In this document: one piece after another, positions 36,201 to 46,104 of the stretch | Layout of the letters: each line of letters begins with the position of its first letter | Position numbering within the stretch: position 1 is the first letter of the stretch | Origin: Gymnothorax reevesii | Lineage: Eukaryota; Chordata; Actinopteri; Anguilliformes; Muraenidae | Direction of reading: 5' to 3' | DNA: 64,000 nucleotides | Assembly: GCA_029721435.1 (NCBI GenBank) | Contig: CM056577.1 | Location: 26,553,719 to 26,617,718 of the forward strand | Notes under the pieces: generated by a model | The model's input: the letters and a program-made list of their open reading frames with translations, nothing else | Told to the model about the DNA's origin: nothing | The model's database searches: none | Position numbers and translations under genes: made by a program

Positions 36201-39200
36201 AATCCCCTGGCTTGGCCCATGACGCCTATGTACTGCGCAACTTCTTGAAATGCCAAAAAATATTTGAAACCATATTAAGCTTGTTTCCATTATCTATCAC
36301 AGTGATACTTTGAGTATAGGCAAATAAATATGACCATTTGATGAAACTCTCCTTCATCCGTATCCACTCAAAGTTATTCTCCATGCACTTCCACTACAGC
36401 AAGAGTGGATGCCAACTCCTCCTTAGTGCAGTGAAATGCACAGGGGATGATGGATGCTCATCACCTGTTGCGTGCACACTTCTCTCAGATTTTTACGCGT
36501 GCGGGATAAGAATCCTCTGTTTGTTAAAGCGTTGCCTTGTCCTTTAGTTGCAAACTGAACATTGGAGTTGTTTGAAATTTCAAGTGCGCAATTTCTAAAT
36601 GAGATCATATAAACTGTCATTGATTGTTATTTTTCTGTGACTAGAATGTTCTCTTTGTCTTCTTCCCTGTCTTCTAGGGAACAAACAGGCTGGTGTAGGA
36701 GGGGCACATTTTCAATGCTCTGATTACGCTGGTTGAGAAGCGCAAAATTCTGTATTATTTCACTATCGCGGCAATTCGTTTGTTTGCATAGCTTTAATGC
36801 CATGGTGGCTAGAGTAAGAAATAAAAGAGATGTCTGTATTACCTGTATCTTATTACTTGTAATTGGCACAGACATACATAGGCCTACTATTACAGCCGCA
36901 TATCGTGGGCCTGCTGATAAAACCTCGTATCTTCAAAATGATAAGCTTCACAGGAAAATAAATAAATGTAAAAATATATAAATTTATATAAATATAAATA
37001 TTAATTAAATTTGAAATATAGATTAAAAAAAAAGTTTAATTCTGGATGTAAGAATAGTGGACGAGTTTTTGTATCAGTTTGGAGATACAAGGTTTTATCA
37101 GCAGGTCCGCGATATTCAAATTTAAAGTCTGATTTCGTTTTCCATGGACCACAAATGCATTTTCATGGTTAATCAGAAAATCCTTGTTCCTTGTTTTCCT
37201 GATGGCCATAATCAATGAGATTTGTACAGAGTCTGCCTCTCTTTTGGATCAGTCATACCTCTTTCATTAGGCCACCTACATTCTGAAGTTAAGTGCTGTG
37301 GGCGTGATCGAAGCGAGTTGGGGAGAATATGCGTAACTCAAAAACGCTTAACTCGAATCGCGTTAAAAAGGACCATCGCTAATGGGAGAATAGACCCCAT
37401 AGTGAGGACATTTTCTGTCAGCTGGGCGAGACTTGTGCGTGCCTGAAGCAGCAGTACACGGCTGCCTGCTCTCTCTCCTCTCCTCACAGGTTCATTGGCG
37501 AGGAGTCAGTTGCTGCAGGTGAGCACCTTGTTTTGACGGACAGCCCCACGTGGATAATTGACCCCATCGATGGAACGGCCAACTTTGTGCACAGGTCTGG
37601 ACTAATTTGTTCATCCTATACTTTCATCACACCAAACTATAACAGTCGAATTGTCAGTTGTATAAGTAACAAATTGCATGAGAACAAAAGAAACCGAGAA
37701 ATGAAATAAAGCTGTAGTATATGATTTGAGAATCAGTGGAGAAAGATTGAGATGTTGAGAAAAATTTGGAAAAAGCATCCTGCCCACACACACACACACA
37801 CCCCTCCCCTCTGTGCTGCCTGATCCCTCCCACCGAGCAAGTGTGGCCGTCTGCGTGGAGACTCCTAGACACACCCCCTCTACCAGAGCAACAAGCTGGC
37901 CGGCAGTAAATGATAATGATAATACCACAACAGCTCCATAGTGCAATATTTTTACCACATAAATGAACAACAAGACGATCTGGTCAAAATATTTGCCTTT
38001 CTCAATCACCGGGATGTTTGCGGTATGTTTTAGCTGGGGTTCCTGCATCAGTAAGAGAGCACGCCGTTCACAAACGCCACAATGAACATGTTCACAATAA
38101 CGTTCATCAATCGGAAATTCTTATGAACGAGTTCATTGCACAACACTGATGATAGCAATGCTAATTTACAATGCTAAAAATAAACGCCGTCCGACACCGT
38201 CTGTCGACACAGAGAAAATGACCGGCAGCGTTCACAGTCATAAGCCAGCGTTGTCATAGACTTATAAAAAGTTATTTATGAAACAACTCACACAATAAAA
38301 GTAAAAAACTAGAAGAGCACTCAGAGAGCGCAGAACCTCCGCCGCCAGGGGGCAGCAAAGCCAAAAGCACGGCGATTGGAACTCCGGCCCATTGGAAAGA
38401 CTTGAAATCTTGAACTTTGGAGTATATCTCAGCAGTACTTTGGCCTAGATATGCCAAAATGTAATGTAATCACCTCTTCCTTGACTTAATACCCACCTAC
38501 CCTGAAAATTTCATCAAAATCCGGCCATTAGTTTTTGAGTTATCTTGTACACAAACAAACAAACCAACAAACAAACAAACGGCACCGAAAACATAAACTT
38601 CCTCGGCGGAGGTTAATTACCTACCTGTTCAACAAAAGGTCTGCTGTATCAGCAACAGTTTTCAGGCCCGAATCCTCCTGGAGCTTCTTCCAGCGGTGAA
38701 TGGATGACCGATGATTCCTCAGCTTTGAGTCGTGCGTTGCTCACATTTCCTCTTCATCTCTGCCTTTTCCTCTGCAGACTTACACTTTCTCCCAACTTTT
38801 GCCGGTGGGGCGAGCAGGGATCGCTTGCTGCTGTCGCTGTCTTTCTTTTCCATTCTTCTAGCACTTGTTGCTAAGATGCTACTCAGCGACTTGCTTGTTG
38901 CCGAAAGTTTATAGGGGGCGGGGACGAGGCGGAACGCGGAGCACGGGGAGTCAGAGCAAGTGCTCGGGGGAGCGTCAACTAGAGCGAGGGGATTGGATGA
39001 GAGTAGGAGAGAGACGTTGACCAATGTAAGCCATCCGGCTGTCTCTGCAGCCCTGCAGCCACCAGAGTTAATGGATTTTTTTCTTATTTTTTGCTCTTCA
39101 CATTGTGTAGATTGTACAGTCGGACCAAAACCACCATCTACATGTGGTTATTAATAATGATCAAACTTTCAAATCATATACTACAGCTTGAATTAATACA

Positions 39201-41772
39201 ATTAATACCTAAAATACGAAAGAGATAATGAAAATATTATATAGGCGCAAAAGTAGATACTGTACCTACCTACTTTAAGTTAGACAGAGGGAAACAATGT
39301 GAATATTTTCATTTTTAGATTTCCATTTGTGGCCGTTTCTATTGCCTTTGCCGTGGATAAACAGGTAAGCATGTACCAAGCACTGTATTATCGATCTTTT
39401 TTTTTCATAAATAAATAAATTAATAATGAAATAAAAATCATGATCAAGCAGTGAATCTCTTTTCTATCTCTCAAACCTCAAGACTGAGTTTGGGATTGTG
39501 TACAGCTGCATAGAGGACAAGCTGTACTCAGCCCAGAGAGGACGAGGGGCTTTCTGTAATGACATCCCTCTCTCCACCTCCGGCCAAGAGGGTAGGCCTC
39601 ATCTCTAGTCACACTTAAGCCTTCTAGGTGTAAGGTCACAAATAGTCGATTAAAACATTTTAACAGTACATTATATTGCTGGTTGAACAATACCACCCAG
39701 TGACTCAGAGCAATGGAGCTGTAGAACACAGATTTTAAAAAGTAAATAAACAACCCTACTCCTCATCAGGTGAATGCTCTGTTGTCTTAAACAAATTTCT
39801 AGTAAGCACATATACTTCCCTGCGACATAAATTATATATCTTCCCTATAAAGTTTAATTATGTTATTTGCTCATTGCCCCTACATTGCTGAGACGTGGTG
39901 GCTGGACTTTGTTTGAACAGCGGGCAGCGATGTCTCGGTAATGAAGGGGCAATGTTAAAACAATGTAAATCCCACATCTTCCCTACGCATTCTTACTACG
40001 CCTATATGTTGCAGTGATGCGTATGTAAAAGGCAAATACTTTGTTCTCTTAAAGCAACTTATTTGCGTAAGCTGAGAGGTCCACTCACCTTTCAGATATC
40101 ACAAAGTGTCTGCTGGTGACAGAGATTGGAGCAGAGAGGGATCAGTTGGCCTTGGCTACCATGACGTCCAACATTCATCGACTTTTGGAGATCCCAGTTC
40201 ATGGGTGAGAAGGCCACTTCGCAAAATCCATTTACCATGCGACACTATTAAAGTCTCGAGTTTATCATTAGTCTAATGAAAATAGCTTGGTCATTGACCA
40301 GTTTTTCAATCTAATTAAGGGAAAATACTTGGCTGGACACAACAAGCATTTATAATTAGGTTTATCTGTCACGGTCACTCACACAGTGTACGCTGAAGAC
40401 GTGTATACAAACTCTCACTTAAAATTATTTTATTTTCAGACCGTAAAAGATTTGTTTAGTTCCAATGGGAAAAGATAATAAAATGGTTTCTGCAAGACTA
40501 ACCGTCAAGGCAACAGATCCTCATACCTGACAATGATGGAGTCAAATGTTAGTTCTGTTCACATCACGAGGACATAAAACGTGAACTTAACCCCGAACAA
40601 AAGCAGAACTGGGCCAACAATCGACTCCTTTTGGAGGCCAGAGAAAATCAGAAACTAGGTTTTTGTGGGATGCTTTATTTTTTAAAATTTGTAACCAGTA
40701 TTGCTTGTTATATCATCTGATAAACACTCATCGTGATTGTGAGGTCATCATTAGCGCGCTGATTTAAAAAATAGTGACATTGCATACTATATTTGTGAAC
40801 GTGCATCCTGAAAGGATTAAAATGGCTGAAACCTTGCAATTAAACAGAGTTGACCTGATGCCCTATGTTGTGTGTTGTGTTCAGTATCAGAGCAGTGGGA
40901 ACAGCTGCTGTGGACATGTGTCTGATCGCCACCGGTGGAGCCGATGCCTATTACCACATTGGCATGCACTGCTGGGACATTGCTGCCTCCGCCCTTATAG
41001 TCTGTGAGGCTGGGGGAGTGGTCATTGACACCAATGGTATGTCCTATATAGCTCTTAAAAGGCACTTTCTTACACTATTGTTTCATAGTATAAAATAGCA
41101 CACAGACAAATGAGCTGGTGAGCTTTGATCTCATACGTTCAGTGCAAAAGACATTGACCCTCAGTACCTAGCGTTATAAGTTCATGCAAAATAATGCAAA
41201 CTGAAATACCGGTACTGGCTTAATTGTGACTGTTCACATGTACTCTTTTGTGCCCCAAACCACCAATTGATATTTATTGCTGACTAAATACTATGGAAAA
41301 GTACAGTAAATGGTTAAATCCAGTTTACAAGTTTGAACCAGTCTCTTAATATAAGCCTTTGAAACAGAGCCTGGTGCCACAGATTAACCAAACTGATTCT
41401 GTGATGATTTGGATTTCTATTTAGTGACATTGTTTTAGCAGGTTATTTCTCCTGAATTTGAGTACTCCTCGGCCTGGACTCTTCCAGGAGTTTACAAGGG
41501 TTTGCACTATTAAGGAAGATATGTACAGAGGTGTTATTAGACAAACATATTAAAATAACATCTCATTGTGTTAAATGTGCATTCTAGACCTCTTGCTAAC
41601 CCACAATGAACTAAACTGTGCTCTCTCAGGTTCAGAGTTCGACATGATGGCGAGGAGGGTGATAGCGGCTAGCAGCATGCCTGTGGCTCAGAGGATCGCA
41701 CAGGCTGTACAGGCCTTCCCCTGTGAACGAGATGACGTGCTCCATGCCCAGCCCAAAAAGAGGCCTGACTGA
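27161..41772 (+). CDS. impa1-like: Inositol monophosphatase, IMPA1-type, gene A (8 coding exons)
   Basis: Predicted Mg-dependent, lithium-sensitive cytosolic phosphatase that hydrolyses inositol monophosphates to free myo-inositol. Coding exons: 27161-27220, 27870-28003, 37490-37594, 39319-39364, 39483-39591, 40096-40204, 40885-41036 and 41630-41772; all introns are GT-AG and the reading frame stays open for 285 codons. Family features visible: Lys35 in MLKSS, GEES with Glu69, the WIIDPIDGT metal site with Asp89 and Asp92, and HCWD with Asp219. Numbering is one lower than human IMPA1 because exon 1 is one codon shorter. Oddities: Thr after DPIDGT is Ala95, the Ser165 equivalent is Ala164, and the Glu213 equivalent is His212. 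The C-terminal tail (QPKKRPD) is longer than in human. AATAAA signals lie 110-127 bases after the stop. It is upstream of a second, complete paralogue on the same strand. The IMPA family call is certain; IMPA1 versus another subfamily member is inferred from motif similarity ([17 protein letters not shown]). Confidence 0.93.
27870..28003 (+). CDS. impa1-like: Gene A exon 2
   Basis: 134 nt, acceptor GGGGCAG, donor GTATGT, phase 0 to phase 2. Encodes [10 protein letters not shown]...YPHH and the first two bases of Lys65. It contains Lys35 (human Lys36) in MLKSSP and the DLVTETD motif shared by the family. Confidence 0.95.
28033..28408. repeat. GTTCATGAAC palindrome cluster in intron 2 of gene A
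   Basis: Starts 30 bases after the exon 2 donor. About 16 copies of TTCATGAA in about 375 bases, most within GTTCATGAAC, at irregular spacing. Each is a perfect dyad. Degenerate copies (TTCACGAAC, TTCATAAAC) lie between them. Confidence 0.92.
28410..29670. other. Intron 2 of gene A, nothing recognised
   Basis: No repeat end or coding block recognised. C-rich run near 29415. Confidence 0.4.
29756..29959. mobile_element. hAT-type MITE with perfect 8 bp target duplication
   Basis: 204 bp. Ends CAGGGGTCCCCAATCTTTCC inwards on both sides; flanked by TCCTAGAG at 29748-29755 and 29960-29967. The 8 bp duplication and CAGGGGT(C)CCCAA ends are hAT hallmarks. It interrupts ORF1 of the LINE. Confidence 0.95.
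29968..30747 (+). pseudogene. LINE ORF1 with SGNH-hydrolase domain
   Basis: Open from the MITE border to 30747. Visible blocks: [13 protein letters not shown] (nucleophile Ser), [13 protein letters not shown] (GxND block), and [17 protein letters not shown] near the C terminus. In related ORF1 proteins the last block is usually DGLHLN; here the sequence is PLGLHLN, so the Asp of the DxxH pair appears lost. The esterase domain is typical of CR1/L3-type LINEs. N-terminal part is upstream of the MITE. Confidence 0.85.
30990..31583 (+). pseudogene. LINE ORF2 endonuclease domain
   Basis: 197 codons: [18 protein letters not shown], then [32 protein letters not shown] and [13 protein letters not shown]. 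These are the consecutive catalytic blocks of the apurinic endonuclease fold. A stop at 31583 and later frame changes end the ORF; the following linker ([15 protein letters not shown]) is still visible to about 31855. Confidence 0.9.
31921..32693 (-). mobile_element. L2-type LINE, 3' fragment
   Basis: 5'-truncated. On the minus strand it encodes [33 protein letters not shown] and [19 protein letters not shown], the conserved C terminus of fish L2/Maui reverse transcriptase, then a 3' UTR ending in the TGTAA repeat typical of the family (ATTAC repeats at 31921-31943 on the plus strand). It interrupts element D1 within a GTGTCCAGG site that is intact in the other D1 copy. Confidence 0.92.
33274..34220. 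mobile_element. Nested inverted-repeat module in D1 copy 1
   Basis: Left GCTGCTTGCACACTGGACGC, right read inwards GCCGCTTGCACACTGTACAC, with CGAAACAAATTTTTCGCACG and its near reverse complement just inside. About 40 bases of symmetry, flanks suggest a TTAA-like target. Present at the same place in D1 copy 2, so it entered before D1 was copied. Confidence 0.8.
34241..34259 (+). repeat. (TA)n short microsatellite
   Basis: About nine TA units; the matching site in D1 copy 2 has about 27. Confidence 0.85.
34802..35083 (+). mobile_element. CR1-like LINE, 3' end
   Basis: Plus-strand reading shows [18 protein letters not shown] and [14 protein letters not shown], the usual RT C-terminal tail, then GGGCTGAACGACCTGTTCTT and a (TTATG)n tail at 35055-35083. 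Probably the end of the LINE interrupted at 31859, with the RT part deleted. Confidence 0.82.
35332..37398. mobile_element. 2.07 kb inverted-repeat element, possible Harbinger type
   Basis: Ends GGGGT(A/C)TATTCTCCCAT inwards on both sides, with ATA at 35329-35331 and 37399-37401 as a 3 bp duplication. Subterminal blocks repeat TATTCTCCCC (35396, 35519; reversed at 37320). No recognisable transposase. A 3 bp A/T duplication suits PIF/Harbinger, but that is inference. It lies in intron 2 of gene A, ending 90 bases before exon 3. Confidence 0.72.
36898..37117. repeat. 46 bp inverted repeat inside the 2.07 kb element
   Basis: Arms 36898-36943 and 37072-37117 match at about 40 of 46 positions; both contain CCTGCTGATAAAACCT or its reverse complement. 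The loop is very AT-rich. Could be a nested MITE. Confidence 0.8.
37490..37594 (+). CDS. impa1-like: Gene A exon 3 (metal site)
   Basis: 105 nt after a 9.5 kb intron, acceptor CTCACAG, donor GTCTGG. Encodes [11 protein letters not shown] through [15 protein letters not shown], giving metal ligands Glu69, Asp89 and Asp92. Ala95 stands where human IMPA1 has Thr96. Confidence 0.96.
37789..37802 (+). repeat. (CA)n short microsatellite
   Basis: Seven CA units in intron 3 of gene A. Confidence 0.8.
38320..38614. mobile_element. Small repeat with CCTCCGCC / GGCGGAGG ends
   Basis: Starts AACCTCCGCCGCCAGGGGGC and ends CTCGGCGGAGGTT. Inside: ATTTCATCAAAATCCGGCCA, TTTTTGAGTTATCTTGT and an (ACAA)n tract. 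I recognise this text from repeats common in fish and marine invertebrates. In intron 3 of gene A. Confidence 0.7.
38612..38856 (-). pseudogene. Exon-like fragment of a transposon-related fish gene family
   Basis: Minus strand: [36 protein letters not shown], then after a one-base frame change [20 protein letters not shown] and TADLLLNR, ending at a GTAGGT that would be a splice donor. I know the basic stretch plus R-x-x-x-I-H-R-W-K-x-L-Q pattern from repeated, unnamed fish proteins. The rest of such a gene was not found. Confidence 0.5.
39319..39364 (+). CDS. impa1-like: Gene A exon 4
   Basis: 46 nt, acceptor TTTTTAG, donor GTAAGC. Completes Arg100 and encodes [15 protein letters not shown], a core strand conserved in the family. 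Confidence 0.94.
39483..39591 (+). CDS. impa1-like: Gene A exon 5
   Basis: 109 nt, donor GTAGGC after phase 1. Encodes [20 protein letters not shown] and on to the first base of Asp152. EFGxVYSCxExKxYxAxxGxGAFCN is the family pattern. The acceptor is CTCAAG, a weaker-looking site than the others. Confidence 0.93.
40096..40204 (+). CDS. impa1-like: Gene A exon 6
   Basis: 109 nt, acceptor CTTTCAG, donor GTGAGA. Encodes [16 protein letters not shown] through LLEIPVHG. The TEIGAE segment puts Ala164 where human IMPA1 has Ser165. Confidence 0.93.
40885..41036 (+). CDS. impa1-like: Gene A exon 7 (third metal Asp)
   Basis: 152 nt, acceptor TGTTCAG, donor GTATGT. Encodes [18 protein letters not shown] through [10 protein letters not shown]. 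It contains HCWD with Asp219 (human Asp220). His212 replaces the Glu213 of human IMPA1. Confidence 0.95.
41630..41772 (+). CDS. impa1-like: Gene A exon 8 (stop codon)
   Basis: 143 nt, acceptor TCTCTCAG, stop TGA at 41770-41772. Encodes [15 protein letters not shown] through [16 protein letters not shown], matching the family ending DLMSRRVIAA...RDD with an added basic tail. Confidence 0.93.
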
Positions 41773-41881
41773 CTGCAACATTAATTTTGGCAACCATGTC
41801 CACATAACCGGGGGCGCACAATGATTACCGTCAAACTTCCCCATCCAACAGTGGGTTTTGAAAAAAAGGTCTTCTGTCTCC

Positions 41882-41899
41882 AATAAAAAAATAAATAAA
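41882..41899 (+). promoter_or_regulatory. Poly(A) signals of gene A
   Basis: Three overlapping AATAAA hexamers at 41882, 41890 and 41894, about 110-120 bases past the stop codon and followed by an A-rich tract. This implies a short 3' UTR. Confidence 0.6.
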
Positions 41900-44466
41900 C
41901 AAATTAAACAAGTTGACCTAGTAACTGGTTATTAACTTTACCTACTCAAAATATGAAAGTCTTGGTACATTTCACCACTCCAAACTATTTTTTGACCATT
42001 TATTTTTTATTGTTTTAGTGAGACAGGCAAGTAAATGCCTTTGATACAGGGGTCAAATAATTTCCTCCAGTCCTTCAAAGGTGTCCTTAAAAGCCCAAAA
42101 AATCATTTAACACATGTATTATTTTAATAATCTGCATTATAAGCGTTTCTGATTTTTCTTATTCCTAATTTAAACCTCGCATCAACTGGTCAGACTACCC
42201 CTTTATTCCCTTTCACACAGATACTCCGGGTGTCGTCCAATAAAAAAAAAAAAAATCTTTTGTTCCAACTCCTTCTCCTATTTGTAAGTATGGCGAAAGG
42301 AGACCCCTGAAGGAAAGGAGGATTTACTGCATTTGTCCTAATATTTGAACTCACAGTTGGAATGAAGAACATGAATCACCCCTGTTCTGCACCAGTAAAG
42401 CACAAGTTTTCACAGGCGTCTGCCAGTCCTGCTTAGTCCTCGTCCTGACTACCCCTCGAAAGGCAAAAAAAAAAGAAAAAAAAGCCCAATTTCACTGGCT
42501 GGATCGATGAGGAACCGGACACAGATTCAATTTACCATCCACCGCGGAGGACTTATTGACAGGAATATGGTAACAGTAGTAGAATGGATGAAGCCCACAC
42601 CTGAGACGAGGGCAGCCCAACACACCGGTGATGACTGAAGAGGGGAGGGCGTCTGCGCCCAGGCCAGTGGCCGTCCCGGAGCAGAAGCAAGCTGATGAAT
42701 ATCCCTCACCTAAGCGAGACTGCTTGACAGTGGGACTGAAAGATATAGCAGGAACACAGTCCCAATCCTGAAGGCTCAAGAGATGTTCCTAATAAACTGA
42801 CTCAGAGGAAAAGACTGGAACATATGGCTAACAGGAACGCAGGCCCATATTAAGATATTAAGGCTAATGCCTGCTCCTACTAAAAAGACATTATTCTCAG
42901 TCATTAAAGTACCAATAAGCACACGTAGCAAGAGCTTAGCTCAAAATTAGAAGATAAAAACTTACTAGTAGGCTTAGTATGGCAAGGAGTTACAATCCAG
43001 CAACCATAGTAGGCATAGAGCAAGCTTTACTACACCAGACCACACAGGAAAGGAGTGGGGCACATAACAGATAACGCACAATATATGAATTAAAGGAAAC
43101 AAAACCACGGGTAGCTGGAAAGGAGAAGGAACCAGTCACAGACACACAAAGGTTGTGACACTGATGCAGTATTGTTACTAGTCTTGATGTCCTGTATGAT
43201 AGCTTTCTTGGTAATGAATGATGTCTCTGAATCTGTCAAATGCTCTACAGAGGATTAGTTACTTGGGTTACAATTAATGTTGCACCTTCTTATGTTTTGC
43301 TTGTGAGCTGCCATAATATACCCTCCAGGGCAAAAGAAGGCTTGTAATAGTATTAATGTCAAATCATTGGTCAGGGAATAAGCAACAACTAAATAAGTAA
43401 ATGGGATGGGATGGCTTTCCCATTGATTTCTTTATATGAGTAAACTATTTTGATGAACTTATGGGCAGCTTTTTCAAAGGGAAAAAGAATCGTATTTTCT
43501 AAAGTGGAGCAACAATCTTTTAATCATGGGAAGCTAGCCTTTCTGCAGTATTCTCTACTCCAAGGAATTACTATACTGCAGAGAAGCAACTCAGCTCCTT
43601 AGTGCAGCAGTTGCCAGCTTTTTTCCAAACAGTTTCACAGTAGCAAAAGTCAGTTAGCAAACGTAGGAACAGAAGAGTGAATTTGTTGAATCGTTACTTT
43701 CTGACAAATTATGTTCTTGTCAAGATCTTTAAAACCTGATTTTGGCCCTTTTTGGACTTGTCCCATTTTTGCCCAGGAGTGTCGATACAGCATCAGATCA
43801 TTGTGCACCACATGCCCACTAGGGGGCGGTGAAACATCATTTGTTTTTATGAATCTTATTGCATTCAACAAAGAAGAAGAAATAACCACTCTTTCGGAAC
43901 TCTGCTTTTAAATTGTATACACTCCCAGACATCATGGAACATTACAGTAATTGTTAGACAGACGCGACTCTAGATACAATTGTCTAAAAATGTAATAGTT
44001 GGGCTTTCTGCGTGAAACCGACTAGGTTTCGCTGCAGAGTCAGATGCAAACTTCCGGATGCACTCCGCTCTTCAGCACCTCCCACCTTGTCCTTCATACG
44101 TTCAAAGACCACATATTGCACTCGAGTTGGCTTGGAAGATGATGGTTTCATTTTCCTCTCACGTTCTGATGTAATATATGTATTTATTTGTTTCGTGGTG
44201 GGTGTGGAAGGGTTGCAAAGGAGATATCAGGAAGAAATTCGTCAAATAATTCTACTGGGTGACAACCGGCCAGTCGCAAATTGCTCTGGTTTATCAAAGA
44301 AATTGTCCCAGGTAACTTTCCTGAACTTACTATTTGAATTTTATTCATTTATTGCTCGTTCATTTCGTGACATGTTTTTCGCATTTTATTGATTGGCGGC
44401 GAAAACGGATGACAGCGAATAATAACGTAGGGCTCGGTGTGTTTTGTGACTTGCCTGCGGATTAGC
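41900..44466. other. Intergenic, nothing recognised
   Basis: A GC-richer block at 42490-42790 has open frames on the minus strand without recognisable domains. No exon assigned. Confidence 0.4.
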
Positions 44467-44822
44467 CATCACCAGTTCGGTAGACAACGGTCAAACTATC
44501 ACCACTAAAAATTTGATGCGCAAATAAAGCGGACAGGCAGTAAGGTTCTCCAAAATGTCACATTTCAATCTGCACAAAAAATCAACTATTTATTGAAAAA
44601 AATAAGTAAATAAAAATCCTTTTCAAACCAAACTATGGAATTGTTCACGATGCTTTCCAAAGCAAAATACACCCATTGTTTCGTTGAATAAGCCTCGGTA
44701 TTACTCTCAACAAGCCGGTTTTTGACAGCTTTTGTATCACGTGACCCTATTACCGCGCTGCCCGCTGTATTTCCGCGGAAAATCTTTAGCGGTGATAGTT
44801 TGACTCGTTTTCCGAACTGGGG
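44467..44822. mobile_element. Inverted-repeat element (MITE-like)
   Basis: Arms share CCAGTTCGG, then GTCAAACTATCACC(A/G)CTAAA, near 44472-44509 and 44784-44820. TTAG borders both sides (44463-44466 and 44823-44826), a possible 4 bp duplication. Confidence 0.65.
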
Positions 44823-45773
44823 TTAGCTTGACCGCAGCTGCGAACTAACCTAATAATGAACTACTCTGCTATATGGAGACACAACTAGCTAGCTGGCCAT
44901 CTTACTGGATAATTTGCGTCTGAGGTACCGACGTGTCGCATTATAACTGATGGCGCATGCTGGCAACAAATGAGGACAACCGTAATCGCATAATGTTGAG
45001 TTAATGTGAGTTTATCAGATAGATAGCTACCTTTTGGGAAAACTGCCACCGGTGTGAAAAATGATTTCTTCATCCCTAAGTATAATCATGGTTTTACATG
45101 AAGTATTTTCTTGCTTTGTTTAATTGCTGAAAATCTCGATAGGATGGCTTTACACTGGCATTATACGCCGATCAGTCATAAATGAACATTGACAGGTGAA
45201 GTAAACAGATGGCGTCACGCAGGTGTCGGAAGTAAAAGTTCCCATTCTTTTTACACATAGGGTCATCGCATGTCATGTGGAGCAGTTTTCAGACAGTTTG
45301 CATCACACCGTCTCTGGATGTTTGCCATCGTTTAAATTGGTCAAATTCCAAATCTTAAGTTCTAACTCCAATTTTTCATGGAGTAATTGCCAATTTAAGG
45401 AGGGGGAGTCTATAGTCATTTGCGAATGTAGCAATGTTCTTGAAGGGATACAAATACGCTTTCCAGTGCTCTTAAATTAATGTCAATGGGTTAACAAGGT
45501 AAAATGGGTTGAGGTAAAATTACCTGAAATTTATGAGTCTGCCATAAGATTTTGCATATCTCATTTTGTTTTCCTGTAATAGACTGTTGAAAATGGCCAT
45601 TTTTACAGAACCAAAATTTTTTATTTGATTTTTAGTCAATAACCTTGACTGAACTGGGAATCTGCACCTGTGACAAGCGCGAGGCACGAGGCTGTATCAG
45701 CCCACGGGCAAAATCTTGCATCACTTGTATCTGCCCGCGGGCAAAATACCTTATCAGAGTATATGATAATTAG

Positions 45774-45911
45774 AATATGATATGGGCATTTTCATATCAC
45801 ACCGTGCATCAACCCTTGACCAGTATCAGCACTCCAGATTAAGCTCTCAGGCTGATACTACGGTCTCAGGTCGATATTGGCTGTGACATTAATGCCCATA
45901 TGATATTCTCT
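45774..45911. repeat. Inverted repeat, 19 bp arms
   Basis: GAATATGATATGGGCATT at about 45776 and AATGCCCATATGATATTC at about 45892 pair with one mismatch. The loop contains TCAGGCTGATACTACGGTCT. Neighbouring 45660-45750 has a repeated CTGCCCGCGGGCAAAAT-type phrase. Confidence 0.6.
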
Positions 45912-46104
45912 ATTAATTGTCCTTTAATTAGGAATAATGCATTCTGTTGATGATAAAAACAGTAGTGTTAAACATAACTACTAGACTAATGAGGTGCAAT
46001 GGACATCCCTCATAACCTGGTGATGTAAAAACTTGAAGAAAATATTAGTACTGCTTTCTGAAATGCAAATCTCATTGCCTTTAAGTTGCTAGCAGGTATA
46101 TCTA

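Noticed and set aside
44012..44392. 126-codon open frame near the intergenic MITE
   Set aside because: No recognisable domain, no neighbours, low-complexity tail. Treated as chance.
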